Positions 22,980 through 34,575 of a stretch of DNA of 64,000 nt are shown one piece after another. The notes under the pieces were generated by a model. It was not told the origin of the DNA. It searched no databases and was given only the letters and a program-made list of their open reading frames with translations. The translations under genes were made by a program, and so were the position numbers. Origin of the DNA: Dicyema japonicum (Eukaryota; Dicyemida; Rhombozoa; Dicyemidae); NCBI GenBank assembly GCA_011109175.1, contig RDEW01000019.1, forward strand, positions 681,482 to 745,481, read 5' to 3'. Position 1 is the first letter of the stretch, and every line of letters starts with the position of its first letter.

Positions 22980-23370
22980 TCTCTCCTCGAACAAGAATCG
23001 AACAATACGGAAATTGGAAGACTATTCGCAATGTCTCAAAAAACCGGACCTTGTTGTCGCCCAAAGTTTTTTTCAGAAAACATTTCATTGGAAGAAATTA
23101 TTAATAATAAAAAATAAAACTTATTATATAGTTTTTTTGAAAATATCAATTATAAAAAATATGTTCTAGTGGAATTGACACCAGAAGCAATTGAAAAATT
23201 AAGATTTTCAGTGAGTCGGGACAGCTCGACGAATTCATTGACTGGAGAGAAAGGGCAAGAATCAAACGATGTGCTAAAGTTTCATTTTCAAGGAATCGGC
23301 GCCCTACATTACTAAAAATGATCGAGAGTTGTGATTCTTTTGTATTGAAGAAGCTGAATTATAAATAAAT
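22980..23370 (+). CDS. Possible small gene, unrecognised
   Basis: From ATG 23033 a plus frame runs MSQKTGPCCRPKFFSENISL, then one in-frame TAA after INNKK, then continues in the same frame with YKKYVLVELTPEAIEKL. If the A run near 23,195 is one base longer, the next open part follows directly: IFSESGQLDEFIDWRERARI, ending LKKLNYK and stop at about 23,368. Composition is convincingly coding across the second half. The internal TAA is unexplained, with no suitable GT donor nearby, so this is either a pseudogene or a gene with more than one sequence error. No family is recognised. Confidence 0.4.
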
Positions 23371-23599
23371 ACATTGAAGTTGTATATTTGTTAATTTAAA
23401 TTAGGCTCAACATAATCTAAATCACTTTGCACGTGATAAATTATATAGTTTATTGTCACTTACCATTCATGGTGCAAGACCTAGGAAGTGGTTACTGTGG
23501 TATCTAAATGTGTTTATTGTCAGGTAAATTATTAATTCTAACAATTTTAGTCTAAACGAATGCTTGCGACTAAACCAGTAATTACGCCTAGACCGATTT

Positions 23600-23665
23600 A
23601 TTTATTAACCTCGGGATCACCGAGAAAGAAAGACAAAGAAAGGCAACTAGTTAGGTGATCTTAGT
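23600..23665 (+). repeat. Repeat S2 head
   Basis: TTATTAACCTCGGGATCACC followed by GAGAAAGAAAGAC and TAGTTAGGTGATCTT, the common head of the S2 family. Confidence 0.5.
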
Positions 23666-23720
23666 TCGCGCAACCAAACGTGCCATCCTAAGCCTGTGCG
23701 TCTCCATTGTTCACCTAGAG

Positions 23721-24006
23721 CAGTGGTTCTCAACCTTTTTTGGTCGCGGATCCCTTGTGAGTGAATTAAAAACTTCGCGGACCCCCAACATAGTTTTGTA
23801 AGTTTTTTGTCAAAAAATTATTACTTTTCTGAAAATACAATTTGTTATTAAAAAAATAAAATTAATGAGAAAGTTGATGTTGTTTTTTGAGGCAATTTTT
23901 TCAATTTGAGGCTCGGTTGTCGACAAACATGCTCTGATAAATAAAGGTTCAGAAGTATCTCGTGGACCCCCTGGAATCTTACGCGGACCCAGGTTGAGAA
24001 CCACTG
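23721..24006. mobile_element. hAT-type MITE with intact target duplication
   Basis: A 286-bp non-autonomous element. It begins CAGTGGTTCTCAACC and ends with the inverted GGTTGAGAACCACTG, and is flanked on both sides by the perfect 8-bp direct repeat ACCTAGAG (23713-23720 and 24007-24014). Eight-base duplications and CAGTGGTTCTCAACC ends are diagnostic of hAT elements. The interior is AT-rich with no transposase. Confidence 0.92.
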
Positions 24007-24521
24007 ACCTAGAGATATGGCTAACGTGGTGTCTTGTGGCTCACCCGAGAAGGTGTCACACATTCCGGAAAGGAACGAAAGAGCCAACAACTTCTCCCCA
24101 CTTCTTGGGGGTTCCCGTAAGCCTAGACCGATACATTGTAGATATTGTCGATTTAAGACGATATCCCACACAAAATGAAAATTATTTTTGGGTAATTATT
24201 TTGCAGTATAATTAACAGATTCTTAGTTTAATTGATCCTTTTTTGAAATTTGGTGTGGTAGAAAGTGCCGTTACCAAATCTGCAAATGGGATTTCCCGAA
24301 TCCTGAGTGGAATTTTTTGAATAATTGGAACCGTAGAAGATGGAAATACGATGAAATTGAAGACGGTGTGAAATTTTAATATTCCGCGACGGGGACGCAA
24401 AAGTAGCTCATAGAAAATACCCTTTATACGACCAAATTTCAACGAAAAAATATACAGTATAAGCCAATTACTAAATTAAAAAAATTTTTTTATAAAATAA
24501 TTTTTTTAAACAATTAAACAA

Positions 24522-24600
24522 ATGTCAGTTGAGGAAGCCTGCTGCGTGGATTGCGAACGAGTTCCTTCGGAGTATGGCTATTCCAATCTTTCGTCTTAGC
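24522..24600 (+). pseudogene. 5' part of an unrecognised gene or mobile sequence, also inserted at 50 kb
   Basis: An ATG opens a frame MSVEEACCVDCERVPSEYGY followed by SNLSS and a stop. A 24-nt GT..AG intron could remove that stop, but the following frame soon stops again. The same leader and first 20 codons are present in reverse orientation at 50,016-50,123, where they are bounded by a target duplication. A downstream frame (LHSINDFDGMLVRRKPRSPK, about 24,660-24,730) may be a later exon. The function is unknown. Confidence 0.4.
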
Positions 24601-24949
24601 ATTTTAATAAATTTAGTTTGGTCAACAATTTTCCGTGAATTTTTAAATAAAATGAAAAAACGCTACATTCAATCAATGATTTTGATGGGATGTTGGTTCG
24701 GAGGAAACCACGATCTCCAAAATAATAAAGAAAAAATTAATAATTTCAGATATTAAATGAAGAGATCAAGAAAAAAATTTCATAAATGTAATTTTTATTA
24801 ACAATTATTAATTTTTTAAACCTCGCAGCTCTGGCGTCTCTCAGATCTGGACTGTGACATTTTTTTAAACAAATTTAACAAAATTTCTGTTCTCTAGATA
24901 CTAAATTATTACAACAGCTTTCGCAAACGTGGCTATGTATGATTAATTT

Positions 24950-25110
24950 GTTCCGGATGCTCCAGGTTTTCGTGGTCGACCGAAAACGATTCGACCGAAC
25001 GGACTTGATGAACATCTTAAGGAAATCAGGAGACGCCTCGAGGACGGGGAAGACTTCGACAGGATGCAGGATATTTCAGAGTCGTCAGTGATAAAAGAAG
25101 TTAACTAGTA
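24950..25110 (+). mobile_element. LINE family 1 C-terminal fragment
   Basis: APGFRGRPKTIRPNGLDEHL then RRRLEDGEDFDRMQDISE parallels RGRPRTTLP…ADDLDSMRAL of the family. Confidence 0.55.
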
Positions 25111-25149
25111 GTTTGATTTCACGTCCTGATATAATGTAAGTTTGTATTA

Positions 25150-25760
25150 TAATAAATTCTAGTTTGTGGGAGATCGGATGGGAGTGAGGATCAGTAGTAT
25201 TTGGAGTATAGAGACCCACCTCAACGATGATATAGTCTGCATGGGAATTTCCATTCTACAAGAATTGAAATTTACTACGCACATTATTGATGATGCGGTG
25301 AAACTGTCGATACTTGTGGACTCCCTGTTCTTATCTGCGATGAAACAGAAAGTTTCCCGATACATAATTTAATAAACGATGTCGTAAAACGTAGATTGTA
25401 GTCTGCCGGATACCAACCCACGCCGGATCCCGCTGATTTGGGCCTTGGAGAGAAAAACAGTCCGATTGAATTACAATCTCTTCCTTCGAGGAGGTGAAGC
25501 ATGTGCCAATCCTTACTAAAAAATGAAATAAAATGGGTTCTCGACCGGTTAACTTCCACCCCATTAATATTAAAACAACTGGAGCGATAAGTAGAAAGTC
25601 TATCTTTCTCAAGAAATTAGGGGGTTTCAGCATACTCAGGAGCCATGACGTGGTTCCTCCAGTTGACATCGTTAGGTATCTGAGAAGAAACAACAAATTT
25701 GGTTTAAAACATTTATTAGTAACAGTTAAGCAAGTTTGGAGGCTTTTTCTTTAATTTGTT
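25150..25760 (-). mobile_element. Probable reverse-transcriptase fragment
   Basis: The minus frame contains KLCIGKLSVSSQIRTGSPQV then STVSPHHQ, resembling the G-x-PQG-S-x-x-SP block of LINE reverse transcriptases with substitutions. Overlapping upstream frames continue to 25,760 with shifts. The family assignment is uncertain. Confidence 0.45.
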
Positions 25761-26024
25761 CTAATTTAGATAATGTAGTTGATTTTAATTGCATTATTTT
25801 AGGTTTACAAAAAATATATTTTGAATGTAAATGATGGACTGCCTAATATATTACCACACCTAACCTCCCCATTTTTAGGTAAAATAAAGTTACAAGCAGA
25901 TTCTTCCATCAATGCTATAGAAATAATTATTTTAATTAAAAAATAAATGAAAAAAATTATTAATGTTTAATAGATTGAATATTAAAATATTGACTAATTT
26001 CGACACGAAACGCTCTAAATATGA
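25760..26024. other. Intergenic, 3' flank of VPS54
   Basis: AT-rich sequence with no gene seen. Confidence 0.3.
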
Positions 26025-28429
26025 TTAAATAACAAACTGCAAAAATACAATGGAAACATCATAATCGATAATTTCCTTGTTGACGGACTCAAACAAACGA
26101 ATAAAATAATCCTAAATATGACATAATATAAACCGATAATATACTAGTACTGATAAACGGAGAGAGAATTGAGTGAGACTTTCTCAAATGTACTGATATA
26201 TTGCGTATAATATAGTTCATAGTATGCCCCTCCTTTTTGTCCCACTAACAAATATTATTTGTATTTACCTTTCTAATGTATTGAATAATAGGATCAGTAA
26301 TAAAATTATATATAATATCATCAATTTGTAATTGTTGATTATATATTTCCCAATATTATTATAAAAAATACTTTTTTTGTGTTACCAAAAAGTGATATTA
26401 TTTGCTGTGAATCATTAACTGATAAAGTGACAAACATGCCTTGTATTGGAGTGATAATCCTTCCAATAAATTGAATGGTAGAATAACAAATCCCAATATT
26501 ACTAATGGATGATTTACAACACTGTAGGACATATTTCTATAATAAACAAAACTTAAACTTTCAACAGATCATTACAGTGAGTAACCATAATATTTGAGAG
26601 AGAAGGTATTTGTCTCACCATATTTATATACAATATTATATTATCAATGACAGACAATGATGAACTATAATAATAATAAATAATACAAAGTAATATTCTC
26701 GTCATTAATAATACAATTATACAATTCTGTATAACATTGTAGGTGGTTAAGTGGCTGATGAGAGTCAATACACGTCCAATTGATGCTATGGTTTAATAGG
26801 TAAACAACCTCATATTTGATATTACTTGTTGATGAACCAAATTAGCACATTTTGTAATCTATGTTAATATGAATATTACAAAGTCTAATGCTTTGAAACC
26901 AAGACTTATTTTAATGAATGATTGGTTGATATCACAATCATTGATAACATTGTAAATAGTAGTAATATCGTTAATATTTACAATCTAAGAATAATAATAT
27001 AACAACCTCAATATCACAATTCAAAAAATCATTAACCAGTTTTAATGAATAATTACAATATTCATGATTTATTATAATCAGTTCATCCATAGCCTTATCT
27101 TTCAAACCATTATCAATTAAAGTGATGATATGATCAGTAAAGGACTACCAAATATAATATAATATTTAAATAAATATAATATTTAAAAATTATAATTTTT
27201 AAATAAATAAATATAAATAATACTTTAAATTTATTAGATATATTCACCAAATTTCGTAGTAGTGACTGTAGTGACGCTATCCAGTTTGGAGTATCACTAG
27301 TATTAAATAACAATCACCTCAGTGGTGGATTATTGATGTAATCAAAAGACCCCTTTACTTGATCAATTATTATTCTCATAAATAAAAGTCTTCGTTTGTA
27401 CAAATAAGCACGAATATAACTATCAACATTTCCAATAGCAAATCCCTTAAAGTAAGCATTGCACACATTCGAGAATTTATCATCCAAAAGCCTCTCGACA
27501 TTCCACGACAGTGATGCTATTTCTTTACTATAATTTCTATATTTAATATTAATAATTACTCTAATGCTCTTATTCCGGTCAAATCATTTGTTAATAATTC
27601 TTTCATATTGTCAATTTGAACGAACACTCCTTCAAAGTCATATTTTACTAGTAATTTATTAATCATAGAATGAGCAGACTCAACGTTCAACATTTTAGTC
27701 AACTGCAATAATTATCACAAATACAATCTTTAGTAGCTTTTTGCTGTTTGTTTTAATATGACACAACTTTGATAGCCTTAACGGAAGCGTCTCCTCTGAT
27801 AATCTCACTTCATGTCTCCTTTATTGACAAATGTTACCTAATTTTGCTAATAAATGACTTAATCTCCAATATAGAGTCCTCCAATTCATCATGTGTTAGT
27901 ACTGCCTTAAAGAAATTATTTGACGACTTTCCCACACTGTCTAATATGCGTTCTTCTATAATATCAGCATGACGTGATAACTAATATTTACCATATATTA
28001 CTTTATCGTGCAATTCCATTGATTTATTTAATATATTCGGGAATATTTCATTAAATGTCATTTCATTCTTTAAATCAAAATCATTACTAAGGAAAATCTA
28101 TTTAGTAACAATATTATTACATCTGGGACATCACTCAGGTAATCTAAAAATAATATTACCACAAACTTATATCTTTACTCTTTCTATTATCAATAAACAT
28201 GTGTTTCTATTTATTAGCATATTATATACTTCATTCAGCTCTGCAATAGTACTGTTGGCTGAACTAACACTAAATGATGCAGAAAAACGACTATCAACAA
28301 ATTGATGTCCCCAATCATTATATAAATATAAATTATTAGGAGATAGTGACAATAACGTGGACAAACATGACTAATATTATATAATAACAATACATTTGAC
28401 ATTCTATCACTTAACTTACTACGCATCAT
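26025..28429 (-). CDS. VPS54: VPS54, GARP complex subunit, 18 exons with micro-introns
   Basis: VPS54 is the GARP tethering-complex subunit for endosome-to-trans-Golgi traffic. I join 18 minus-strand exons: 28429-28394, 28370-28230, 28206-28167, 28143-28121, 28097-28002, 27980-27838, 27815-27725, 27702-27560, 27536-27318, 27296-27224, 27144-27007, 26984-26880, 26858-26809, 26785-26687, 26664-26559, 26536-26269, 26244-26134 and 26111-26025. Sixteen of the 17 introns are 21-24 nt, one is 79; all are GT..AG and each restores the frame. The product (about 655 aa) matches the VPS54 order: NDWGHQFV (KTWGDTF), IFLSNDFDLKNEMTFNEIFP, DKLSRHADIIEE, FFKAVLTHDELEDSILEI, KYDFEGVFVQIDNMKELL, YLYKRRLLFMRIIIDQ, IPSLSNIMVTHCNDLLK, and GRIITPIQGMFVTLSVNDSQ in the C-terminal domain. 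Exon 16 has one base too many near 26,372. The N-terminus lacks roughly 200-300 residues of other VPS54 proteins, so 5' exons may be missed. The splice acceptor of intron 6 may lie three bases further on. Confidence 0.88.
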
Positions 28430-28439
28430 TATTATTCAA

Positions 28440-29090
28440 ATAATTAAATTAATTATTTAATATTTTATTCGACAATTCATGAAAGGTTATTTTATAATAA
28501 TTAATAATAAATATTATCTTTGTCAGCTTGTCCATCTCATCCTTCTGTCCGGGTCCACCTACTAGTTCTTTACTGAACCGAATATACCTGTCGGATCTCT
28601 AGGAGCGTCCGCTCTTGGTTGTAACGCTTTTTGTTAGCCACCAGTTTCTTTCACTGAAGGACCGGGGTAAATAAATAAAATAAATTCTGTCAATTTACTA
28701 CAAAATAATATAAAAAACATTCACAGCTATTTAAAATATGAATGACTGGGATATGTGCATACCTTTATCCTAAAATCCACTTAATGTTTTAATTTAGCTT
28801 CTGTAATTGGCGGAATAATAATTCATAAATTAGAGCCAACTCACATATTCTAACAAAATAGACGGATAAACCTAATCTGGCAGATGTTCAATATCAATAA
28901 AAATATTTTGTCGAGATTCGTTTTTTGAAGTAGCATTTTTCAAGGCTCCGATTAGTTAGTGATCGAAATTTCAGTAAACAATTTTAAATTAAATGCGAAC
29001 AAGTAACTCGGAATAACTTTTTCTAGAACATTACTAAAGTTATTCCGGCATAAAATAAACTAATAAAATCGATGCCAGATGTCGTATATG
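28440..29090. other. No gene recognised
   Basis: It lies on the 5' side of VPS54. A GC-richer patch at 28,530-28,670 (GTCCGGGTCCACC) looks repeat-derived. The missing 5' end of VPS54 could lie here, but no exon could be supported. Confidence 0.3.
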
Positions 29091-29095
29091 CCAGG

Positions 29096-30145
29096 GGTCG
29101 GCAACCGTGGCTCTGAGTTTTTTTACGTGGCTCTTTCAATTATCGCAAATGATTACTTACATCTCCAATAAAAATATTTTCAAACTCGTGTTTTTCTTAA
29201 AAACATAATTTTTTTTAGACTTTTAAATTCATTGAACCAGAAAATACCGTCATAGCCAGAATAAAAAAAATTCAGGTGATCTCGGCCTCCCTCAGCAGTC
29301 TTCGCATCCTCGGACTTGAAGGAAGTTCCGTCCAGGAGAACTCCTCTGGATGGTTGTTGACTAATGGTTCCTTTTAGATATAATTTAGGATTATTTCTGG
29401 CGCCACCAGAGATTGTGAACCACATTACGCACGCTAACAATTGAAGTTCCCTGGAGCCAAAAGGTAAGAGGAGGAACAGAAAAATCAAACAAATAATCTT
29501 CAATTCATTTATCCGCATAGCACCACACATCTTTTGCTTCACCTGGCATAAATGCCAAAATTGCGATTTTATATTAAATTTTTATTTTTGTTTAAATTAT
29601 TACACATTTTTGCATATTTTAATTTTAAATCATACTCGCTTAGGAATAATTCTGTTTGTGTCTCATCAATTATGTTTACATATACGTAAATAAGTAAAAA
29701 AAGATAGAAAACGTTTTTTAACCTCAATGGACTGAGACTTTTGCCATCATATCAAGCTCAGATCACTTTCCAAAATGTCTCCTTTTCACGAAAAAATTCA
29801 ACCGGAACAAAAAGTCAAATCTGTAGAAACACTTTATTTTAAAGCATGGTAATTTTTTAAGAAAATATCCAATTGGCGATGCAAGAAAACTAGCTGTGGA
29901 AAACTCAAAAAATATTAAAATGAAATTATTGGAAGAAGTCTGCCAGGACTACTAATATGGGAGCTTCATCGTCAGTCATGAGATTTCAAAAATGGAAAAC
30001 CATTCACAGATGGTGAATACAAATCCTGTTTTCTAAAATTGTCACAATAACTATTTCAAAGTTTTACAAATAAAACAGAGATTTTAAATCAAATTAAAAA
30101 TACACCGTTATCCGCAATTGTGAATAGAACAAAGATGTCTTTAGT
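29096..30145 (+). mobile_element. hAT-like element remnant (left end and transposase N-terminal scraps)
   Basis: The left end CAGGGGTCGGCAACC followed by GTGGCTCTGAG is typical of hAT terminal repeats. Downstream, KKYPIGDARKLAVENSKNIK (about 29,860) and, in another frame, KNGKPFTDGEYKSCFLKLSQ (about 29,990) resemble the N-terminal part of ZBED/GTF2IRD2-like hAT transposases. An S2 repeat (about 29,280-29,540) is inserted within it. The part from 29,860 recurs at 41,085. Confidence 0.55.
29280..29545 (+). repeat. Repeat S2, partial copy
   Basis: Shares the GGTAAGAGGAGGAACAG..AAACAAAT..CTTCAATTCATTTA.CC..TAGCACCACA end with 7,550-7,930 and 52,190-52,510. Confidence 0.5.
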
Positions 30146-30311
30146 TAAACTTAATTTCTAACGAACAAGTAATCTAATAAATAATTATTGTCAATTATGA
30201 ATTTCGATGTATTAATCTAGAAATTGCTCCACTAAAATTAAAAATAAAAATTACCATATAAAATTTACAATTCGATGTGGTACAATAAAAGAAGAAATCA
30301 AAGATGCAAAA

Positions 30312-32071
30312 CTAAACGGTATGTCGTTTTTTCGCTGTGTTGTTCATTATCAATAACTTCTTATTTTCTTCGTCAATAGTGGAAGGTAAATTTGAACATT
30401 CATTTTGTGAAGGATTGTCCGTTTGATTTTCTTCATTGTGTGATGAAGTTTTTATTGAATTTTCAAAATATACTTCGACATTCTCCATATAAGCGGACGT
30501 TTTAAAATCATTTTTATCTTTTGTAATCCCAGATGTTTCTTCAATTTGATTTCATTCATATCATATCAGAAATAACTTTATCTCCAGACTTATTTGTATC
30601 ATTTGAATCACTGATATGGTATTCATAAAATTCATACCTTATTTTTATAGCATTTTCGCTTGTTGTGCTGTATTGCAGATTAATTTCATCATTAGATTTT
30701 TCAATTACCGAACGTAAGTTTGGACAATTATTTTTTGAAGCAATGTCAATGTCTGAAGTATTTTCTTTATGTGTAAATGAATTGATTATTGTATTTTCTA
30801 CTTTTTCTTGGATATTCTCATTGTATATATTGGTTATAATTTCTTTTTCATTTTCAGTTTGTCGTGATGTTTCTTCATTTTTATTATCAATCGACATATT
30901 TTTCATTACATATTTATCTGATTTGACGGAATCTGAGAAATTTTCTGGATAAGAACTTTCTTTTAAAAAATGACTCTGAATTTTCAAATAAAGTTACTTT
31001 ACTTATTGGACCTTTCAAATATTCATATGATTGTACGGAATCTGAGGAATTTCCTGGAAATGAAAATTCGTTTGAGAAATGACTCTTTGAATTTTCAAAT
31101 ACATTCCCTGTACTCATAGGACCTTTCATATTTTCAAATGATTGGACTGAATCTGAGGAATTTCCTGAGGTAAACTTACGCTTGATAAATGACTCTTTGA
31201 ATTTTCAAATACATTCTCTGTACTCATAGGACCTTTCATATTTTCAAATGATTGGACGGAATCAGAGGAATTTCTGGAGGTAAACTTACGATTGATAAAT
31301 GACTCTTTGAATTTTCAAATAAATTCCCTGTACTCATAGGACCTTTCATATTTTCAAATGATTGTACGAATCTGAGGAATTTCCTGGATAAAACTTACGT
31401 TGATAAATGACTCTTTGAATTTTTTAATACATTCCCTGTACTCATTGGACCTTTCAAATATTCATATGATTGGACGGAATCTGAGGAATTTCCTGGAGGC
31501 AAGCTTACGCTTGATAAATGACTCTTTGAATTTTCAAATACATTCCCTGTACTCATAGGACCTTTCAAATATTCAATTGATTGGACGGAATCTGAGGAAT
31601 TTCTTGGATGCAAACTTACGCTTGATAAATGACTCTGAATTTTCAAATACATTCCCTGTACTTCATTGAACCTTTCAAATATTCATTTGATTGGACGGAA
31701 TCTGAGGAATTTCCTGGATAAAACTTTCGTTTAAAATGACTCTTTGAATTTTCAAATAATTTCTGTTACTAGGACCTTTCAAATTTTCAAATGATTGGAC
31801 GGAATCTGAGGAATTTCCTGGAGGCAAACTTACGTTTGATAAATGACTCTTTGAATTTTCAAATACATTCCCTGTACTCATTGGACCTTTCAAATTTTCA
31901 TATGATTGGACGGAATCTAAGGAATTTCCTGGATGCGAGCTTTCGTTTGATAAATGACTCTTGAATTTTCAAATGCATTCCTGTACTCATTCGACCTTTC
32001 AAATTTTCATATGATTGGACGGAATCTAAGGAATTTCCTGGAGGCGAGCTTTCGTTTGATAAATGACTCAT
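30312..32071 (-). CDS. Repeat protein, short paralogue (37-residue units plus one 98-residue-type exon)
   Basis: The function is unknown. From ATG 32071 the minus strand encodes about ten copies of a 111-bp, 37-residue unit with consensus KGPMSTGNVFENSKSHLS…PPGNSSDSVQSYEYL. A region related to one 98-residue unit of the long paralogue follows (ending NLQYSTTSENAIKIR), and then a 27-nt GT..AG intron. The intron is positionally identical to those in the long paralogue but contains no stop and stays in frame, so it could be retained without harm. A final exon encodes SDSNDTNKSGDKVISDM and, after a frame break, TSGITKDKN…LPSTIDEE to a stop at 30312. Several units carry one- or two-base indels, so the continuous frame needs about five corrections. 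No signal peptide or membrane segment is seen; composition is rich in S, N, E and P. Confidence 0.6.
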
Positions 32072-32449
32072 TGAATTTTGCTTCAGTTATTTAAGCGATA
32101 TTTTAAATTTTCTACAATTTATATTTGTAAAATTATTTGTAATATTATCTTTCAGTAAAATACTTAACGGGCTCTTGGTCTGAAAATAATAAAGTTGTAT
32201 CTATTCGACCAGTCATCGAGGTGACCTAGTCCATACTTTGGTATTCGTTGAGAAATATGTTATTCATGACTTGATGTTTCTACATTTTCTTTAATAGATT
32301 AAATTTTAATTATTTGATTGTTTTACCTCATATATTTCTTACTTATTGACATTTGATAACCAGCTTCATAATGTTTTCCTGACAATTAACGTCACTTCAC
32401 GACCAATAAGGTCACTATATTTTTAAAGGTAAAAAAACATAAATTATTA

Positions 32450-32880
32450 ACAACAAAAAATTAAGAAACTATTCCGTGATAAAATTGAGAAGCATTTTCC
32501 TATAGTTTTTCCATGTGCTGAATGCATTCTTAATCGGAATGGAAAATGTTGGGTAAAGCAGTACACTTGGAACATGGTGGTTTGCTTTTTCAATTAAATC
32601 GTTAATACTTGTATAATACGGGCATTATCAAAAATAAATATCCGAATTTCCTCTTTATAACAATTTTTATGGATTCCAGAAAAATTAGTCATTGATGCAA
32701 TGACTGATGATTTCTAAAGGAATATAGGTAGAAGATACTTTTCCACGTCTTGTTCTTGAGCATACCGAAAATCCGACAATGTTCTCTTCTCAATAAATAT
32801 ATTTACCTTATCCCAATGTTAATGATTAGAAAGCGACGCTATTGTCCGGGTAAGTGCTCTCTCAAGACAAACTCTAGAAA
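32450..32880 (-). pseudogene. DDE transposase relic (Tc1/IS630-like), copy 1
   Basis: Same relic as at 50,400-50,830, better read there: IFDNARIIQ (the D-N-A box) and, after stops, YPQFSNPIENAFST equivalent to LPPYSPxLNPIExxFS. Stops and shifts make it inactive. It lies directly 5' of the repeat-protein gene in both duplicates. Confidence 0.5.
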
Positions 32881-32899
32881 TGATCCCTAGAAGTATAGT

Positions 32900-33600
32900 T
32901 TTAAAATTTTTTCATTTACGCAATTTATTAAATTTTAACAATTTCTAACATGGAAGAAATAATATTACATGCTTTAAACATAGTTTACATATATCTGTTG
33001 ATATTATAATTATTTAATTAACATTATATTTTCATTAAATATTTTTAAATAAAATTTATTTATTATTCTTTTTATAAAAATGAATTCCTTGATACTAAGC
33101 TTCATAATTTCTTATTTTGTCTTATATCCTACACTGTCATTTTTAGGAATATACGTAATATATCAGTATCCTCCATAAAATCATTAGATGACATAACTGT
33201 CATGCACGCATGAATCTACAATCAAAGGAATTTGAGATAGATTTTGAGATCCCCTAAAAGATTACAAGATACATTCAAAGTGGAAATTCGCTTGGATTTG
33301 GGATGTTATCTTTACTATAGTTTAAAGTGAAGCGGAGTGGTTGATCTACAACTCAGATAAACTTGTTATTGCAAACTCGGTTTTATAAAAAGAAGCAACC
33401 AAATATGATGAAAAAGTGAACAATGCTCTGAAGTTTTTATTCTCATGTTGTTTATTGAATTTTCTTGCCAATGCATTTAATCTTTATAGTTAAGAAGACA
33501 ATTAATTTTAACCCCGAAGCAAGTCGTTATAGTTGCAGCTACTTATTTAGAAAAATACTGTTTTTCTCATGAAAAATTATATTTAGCTTACTTGCAATGA
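32900..33600 (+). other. AT-rich stretch with possible scattered exons
   Basis: Coding-looking pieces on the plus strand are a hydrophobic start MNSLILSFIISYFVLYP (33,081), AEWLIYNSDKLVIAN (about 33,330) and LILTPKQVVIVAATYLEKYC (about 33,510). I could not join them with good splice sites and recognise no family. The LINE 3' end at 33,608 interrupts whatever this was. Low confidence. Confidence 0.25.
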
Positions 33601-33607
33601 AAATCCT

Positions 33608-33960
33608 TATTATTATTAGCACTTTCACGAGAGCCATAATATTTATAGCCAGCAAAAATATAAGAGATTAGTTAGGTTGCTCCAAGCTCTTCTGTTCTTT
33701 GCTAGGTCCTCAGTGAGTCCAGATCGTTACCAGATGCCAATGTTTTCTTCACGGCTTTCAGATCGTTTTGTAGAACGACCGGAGGGTAGTTCTCGGTCTT
33801 CCACGAAAGCGTTTTACATTGGAGTAGTAATCTTCCATTGCGATATTCGGAGGGGATATCGGGTCCAACCTCACGAAAATCCTTATTCTTATTTAAAATT
33901 TAGGTCTTCTCGTTCACGTTTAAACAATGTTTTTGTAATTTGTTTCATTCAGTGAATTAA
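33608..33960 (-). mobile_element. LINE family 1 3' end
   Basis: It starts with CACGAGAGCCATAATATTTA and shares more than 250 bp with 56,430-56,700, including GATCGTTACCAGATGCCAAT and the block coding for the C-terminal DDLD region in minus orientation. Confidence 0.65.
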
Positions 33961-34129
33961 GAACTTTTGTATAACTTCTTCCAAAAAAATTGGTCTCATC
34001 AAAACTTTTGCGCATTTTTAATTTCTCATTTCATAGCCTTCGTTCCGTTTTTCCAAACAAGAGTGAGGTAGACAAAGAAGATAGATAAATTTTAGGCCTT
34101 CATCTCGCCTTAAAAATCAAAGGGACGTC

Positions 34130-34390
34130 TTCCGAAAACAGAGTTCAGCTCAACGCCATTTCTAATAAAGTTTTATGTACTTTTCTTAATCGTGAATGTG
34201 TCAGGATTGGGGTCTCATTACGAATTGGATTAAAAGTCTGAGTGCCAGGTCCATGTTAATGCGGAGATCAGATTTACTATTTTGACCTTCACCTTCTTTC
34301 CTCCAGGAAGATTGCAGACAGATCTTCCTGACAAATAGCCTTAAACTAAGTCGTTAGGCGAGCTTTGAACGCTGCTGGACACCACTCTAT
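34130..34390 (+). mobile_element. LINE family 2 (REL-type) fragment
   Basis: Translation in broken frames: RECVRIGVSLRIGLKV, VPGPC, CGDQ, then QIALN and VVRRALNAAG. This is the CCHC/REL region order known from such elements (RIxVxLRLGxxVC…CxCG…LNxVVRRALxxAG). Confidence 0.6.
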
Positions 34391-34575
34391 GCTCAATCTA
34401 GTCAAGTGGTTCTTAACTTTTTTTAAGTTAGCGCCCCATTTGATACAATTTTGAAGCTTCAAAATTTCAGCGCCCCGTGAAATGCCAACTGACCAAATTT
34501 TAATATTATCAAATATTACTAATTATTTTTTAAAATTAAAAAATTATTCACAGACAAAACTTTTTTTGTTATATA

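Larger units (their letters stand above)
29860..32880. repeat. Segmental duplication, copy 1 (pair with 41,085-50,830)
   Basis: The hAT scrap, the repeat-protein gene with its 3' unique tail, its 5' flank and a DDE transposase relic occur in the same order and orientation here and at 41,085-50,830. The two differ mainly in the copy number of the 98-residue exon. Confidence 0.8.

Noticed and set aside
26553-28429. Treating the short frames at 26.5-28.4 kb as separate small genes or as junk
   Set aside because: Splicing out 21-24 nt GT..AG segments joins them into one VPS54 protein with conserved blocks in order.
33081-33560. Cyclin-like gene suggested by LTPKQVVIVAATYLEKYC
   Set aside because: Only one short resemblance, no convincing splice joins to neighbouring pieces, and the locus is interrupted by a LINE end.
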